Assembly: GCF_030818075.1 (NCBI RefSeq)
Contig: NZ_JAUSZZ010000001.1
Location: 3,703,689-3,767,688, forward strand
Direction of reading: 5' to 3'
Source: Microbacterium proteolyticum
Lineage (GTDB): Bacteria > Actinomycetota > Actinomycetes > Actinomycetales > Microbacteriaceae
DNA length: 64,000 nt
Below are positions 61,710 through 64,000 of this stretch, piece after piece. The notes beneath the pieces were generated by a model, which was not told where the DNA came from, did not search any database, and saw only the letters and a list, made by a program, of their open reading frames with translations. Within the stretch, counting starts at the first letter, position 1. Each line of letters begins with the position of its first letter. The position numbers and the translations under genes are program-made.

Positions 61710-64000
61710 ATGACGATCACCACCACGCCCTCCGATGCTGCCCCCGGCGACCTGGACGCCCTTCTGCTGCCGCGTGTCGCCCGCACGCTGCTCGACGCCT
61801 CGATCGCGTCGTCCGAGCCCGCTCCTCTCGCCGTGGTCGGTACCGCCGGCTCGGGGAAGTCGCGCGTGCTGAGGCGCCTCTTCGCGGCGCTGCGGGCAGC
61901 CGGGGCCCATCCCGTCGCGCTGACCCACCTGGGCGAGCTGCCCGCGGCATCCGGCTCGGTCGTCGTGGTCGACGACGCGCACCTGCTGGACGACCGGACG
62001 CTGACCGCGCTGGCGGATCGCCTGCGCATGGGCACGCTGACGGTCGTCCTCTCCACCCGCCCCGACCCGGAGTCGCCGACGCTGCGCGCCCTCATCGAGG
62101 ACATCGAGCGTCACCAGCCGCCGATGCTGCTCGGGCACGTCTCGATGGCGGACGTCACCGCGCACCTGGGCGTGGAGGCCACCGACGCCTCGCGGGCGTG
62201 CGTCACCCGCGTGCTCGAGGGCACCGGCGGCCTCGCCTGGCTGACGGCGGAGGCTCTGATGCTGCACGGCGACGCCGTCTGCGACGGGCGGTGCGACCAC
62301 GACGAGATCTCCGGGTCGCTCGCCGACCTCGTCTCGCACCGGATCGACTCGCTCGATCCCTCCCTGCGACTCGCCGTCGAAGCGCTGTGCCTCGACGAAC
62401 GTGCGGCGCTCGATGCCGGCGCCGGACCCGCCTGCGCCGCCGGCTACGACGCCGGGCTGCTGCAGCGCGGTGGGCGCACGGTGCCGCTCGTGCGCGACGC
62501 GGTGCGCGCACGGCTGACCCCCGACCGCCTGCTCGAGTTGTATTCGGCGCGGCTGGTGCGCGACGCCGCCTCGGTGCAGGCGCTGCTGGGCGACGCGACG
62601 GACGCGCGCGTGGCATCCGCCCTGCTCGCCGACGGCGATCGCGAGCTCTCCCGCGACCCCGCCAAGGCCGCCGAACTCTACGCGGCGGCCGACCGCGCCG
62701 GCGCAGCTCCGGAGAAGCTCGCGCTGCGCCAGGCGCGCGCCGCCTGGGCACGCGGAGACCTGGATGCCGCGGGATCGTTCGTGGACCGCCTGCTCGCGGG
62801 TCCCGTCGCGCCGGCCGACGAGGCGCTGGACATGGCCGCCGCCGTCTGGGCGATGCGCGGGGACATGGAGCTCGGCGCACAGGTCTACCGCAGCGGCATC
62901 CCGACGACGCCGGAGAGCCGGGCGAAGTGGCTGATCGCCGCGACCGGCGCCGGCCACCCCGACCCCGCCCGCCTCCCCGCCCCCGCCGCGACCCGGACGA
63001 TCCCGACCGCGTACGGCGTCTCGCTCGAGCTGCTCTCGCGGGGCCTGCGCGCGACGCTGGACACCGACGACCACGACGGCCTGCAGGACCTCGTCCGCGC
63101 GAGCGAGATGTACACCGCGTCGGGAAGCGACTTCCCGCTGCCGGAGCTCCCGGCCGTGATCGCCGCGCTCGTCGCCCTGCACCGGGGTGAGGCGGCGGTG
63201 GCGCAGCGGGTGCTGGATGCCGCGATCGCGGGCGAGCAGGGCGGTTCGTGGGCGGCGCCGAGATTGCTGCTGTGGCGCGCGTGGGTGGCGGTGCAGCGCG
63301 AGCACCCCGTCGAGGCCGAGAACGCCCTGCGTACCGCGACCGCCGGGCGCCCCCTCGGCGCGCGCGACCGCCTGCTCGCCGACGCCGTCGAGCTGGGACT
63401 CGTCCGGCGCAACGGCCAGCCTTCCGAGCTCGCCCCCGTCTGGCAGCGCGCACAGCAATCCCTGCTGCGCGTGCAGGTCGACCTGTTCACCCTGGTCCCG
63501 CTCGGAGAGTTCGCCGTCTCGGCGGCGCGCGTCGGCGAGATCGCCGCGGTGCGAACCTCGCTCTCGCAGGCGGAGCGCGTGCTGGCGGACCTCGGGCAGC
63601 CGGCGCTGTGGACCGCCAGCCTGCGGTGGGCCGGACTGCACGCCAGCATCCTGCTGGGCAGCCCCGAGGAGCTCACCGTGCACGCGCGCGCCCTCCGCGC
63701 CGCCGCGGAGCACTCGCCCCTGGCCGCCCGCCTCGCACGCGCCGGTCGCGTGTGGACCGATGTGCTGACCGGTGCCGTGGATCCGGATGCCATCGAAGAG
63801 GCGTCCGCAGGCCTGGCGGCGTGCGGCTTCGCCTGGGACGGCGCGCGGCTGGCCAGCCACGGCGCGAGCAAGGCGACCGACCGCCGGGTGATCGCACGCC
63901 TGCTCGCGTGCGCCCGTCAGCTGCACCCCCGGGAGCGCACGGAGGCGCCCGCGGCGCCGACCGCCGACACCGGCCCGATCCCGCTCCCCGTGCGCGGGTC
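61710..64000 (+). CDS. STAND ATPase/LuxR-family regulator-like protein, truncated by window end
   Basis: At least 763 residues, open at the right edge. N-terminal P-loop domain: Walker A 'VVGTAGSGKSRVLRRL' (~residues 41-56), Walker B 'SVVVVDDAHLLDD' (~83-95), sensor 'VVLSTRPDPESP'. This is the AAA/NACHT-like ATPase of large LuxR (LAL/MalT) regulators. A long alpha-helical, TPR-like region follows ('AALDAGAGPACAAGYDAGLL', 'PAKAAELYAAADRAGAAPEKLALRQARAAWARGD' in parts). A C-terminal LuxR helix-turn-helix would be beyond the window. Starts 28 bp after the Hsp70-like gene, so probably cotranscribed. Confidence 0.8.
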   Translation, partial: MTITTTPSDAAPGDLDALLLPRVARTLLDASIASSEPAPLAVVGTAGSGKSRVLRRLFAALRAAGAHPVALTHLGELPAASGSVVVVDDAHLLDDRTLTALADRLRMGTLTVVLSTRPDPESPTLRALIEDIERHQPPMLLGHVSMADVTAHLGVEATDASRACVTRVLEGTGGLAWLTAEALMLHGDAVCDGRCDHDEISGSLADLVSHRIDSLDPSLRLAVEALCLDERAALDAGAGPACAAGYDAGLLQRGGRTVPLVRDAVRARLTPDRLLELYSARLVRDAASVQALLGDATDARVASALLADGDRELSRDPAKAAELYAAADRAGAAPEKLALRQARAAWARGDLDAAGSFVDRLLAGPVAPADEALDMAAAVWAMRGDMELGAQVYRSGIPTTPESRAKWLIAATGAGHPDPARLPAPAATRTIPTAYGVSLELLSRGLRATLDTDDHDGLQDLVRASEMYTASGSDFPLPELPAVIAALVALHRGEAAVAQRVLDAAIAGEQGGSWAAPRLLLWRAWVAVQREHPVEAENALRTATAGRPLGARDRLLADAVELGLVRRNGQPSELAPVWQRAQQSLLRVQVDLFTLVPLGEFAVSAARVGEIAAVRTSLSQAERVLADLGQPALWTASLRWAGLHASILLGSPEELTVHARALRAAAEHSPLAARLARAGRVWTDVLTGAVDPDAIEEASAGLAACGFAWDGARLASHGASKATDRRVIARLLACARQLHPRERTEAPAAPTADTGPIPLPVRG

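Noticed and set aside
61260..63926. 888-residue minus-strand reading frame over the STAND gene
   Set aside because: Low-complexity Arg/Gly/Ala product; the plus strand carries Walker A and B motifs in a continuous frame.

Overview
The window is high-GC, dense, plasmid- and phage-free chromosome from an actinobacterium, most probably a Microbacterium or close Microbacteriaceae relative. Pointers are the strong codon-context bias (GGATGCC/GGCATCC at Asp/Ala-Ser sites), GuaB3 next to GuaB/GuaA, two stand-alone LigD-type polymerase genes plus LigC, CIRCE-controlled groES, many GTG starts, and numerous start codons placed 6-7 nt after a TANNNT -10 hexamer (leaderless transcripts). Genus assignment is inference from style, not from a marker search.

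Layout. 0-5.2 kb: nitrate assimilation operon (NarK transporter, molybdopterin nitrate reductase, FAD/BFD electron-transfer subunit). 5.2-13.6 kb: LysE exporter, an FAD oxidoreductase with a dead Rieske tail, TetR, YbaK, acyl-CoA dehydrogenase, AI-2E-type permease, ATP-dependent DNA ligase C. 13.6-18.2 kb: surface protein of DUF916 type, alkaline phosphatase with a WxL-like tail, LigD polymerase. 18.3-28.9 kb: DUF1684, SseB, PcrA/UvrD, stress protein, YccF, frameshifted EamA exporter with a GntR gene, a tRNA-Met-like sequence, and an ArsR/DUF2071 divergent pair. 29.1-32.6 kb: a cassette of OPA-family transporter, class III aminotransferase resembling ethanolamine-phosphate phospho-lyase, and GntR/UTRA regulator. 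32.6-34.6 kb: a zinc-homeostasis cluster (His-rich protein, ArsR/SmtB repressor, cysteine-free RpmJ, putative Zur box, COG0523-like protein lacking a P-loop). 34.9-43.7 kb: small acidic protein, internally deleted DUF72, renalase-like protein, GDPD, Bax-inhibitor-1 homologue, second LigD polymerase, glycosyltransferase and F420-type reductase. 44.7-51.1 kb: GMP biosynthesis (guaA, guaB3, guaB) with SURF1, DUF3817 and TMEM175-like genes. 51.4-57.7 kb: branched-chain amino acid ABC transporter (livHMGF, lipoprotein, livK). 57.9-64 kb: RarD, groES, a membrane-tethered Hsp70-like ATPase and a STAND/LuxR-type ATPase cut by the window end.

The intergenic regions are unusually rich in repeats. Two families of fixed-length palindromes (63 bp, four copies; 73 bp, five copies) share a CCCTCACGC end. 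There is also a 103-bp tandem array, a composite 184-bp array beside guaA, a GC-rich dispersed GGGGCC element, and 30-, 41-, 50- and 54-bp tandem repeats. Candidates for undescribed biology are these repeat families, the Hsp70-NBD/STAND pair, the degenerate COG0523/zinc cluster, the OPA/phospho-lyase cassette, and genes that seem to start at CTG overlapping an upstream TGA.
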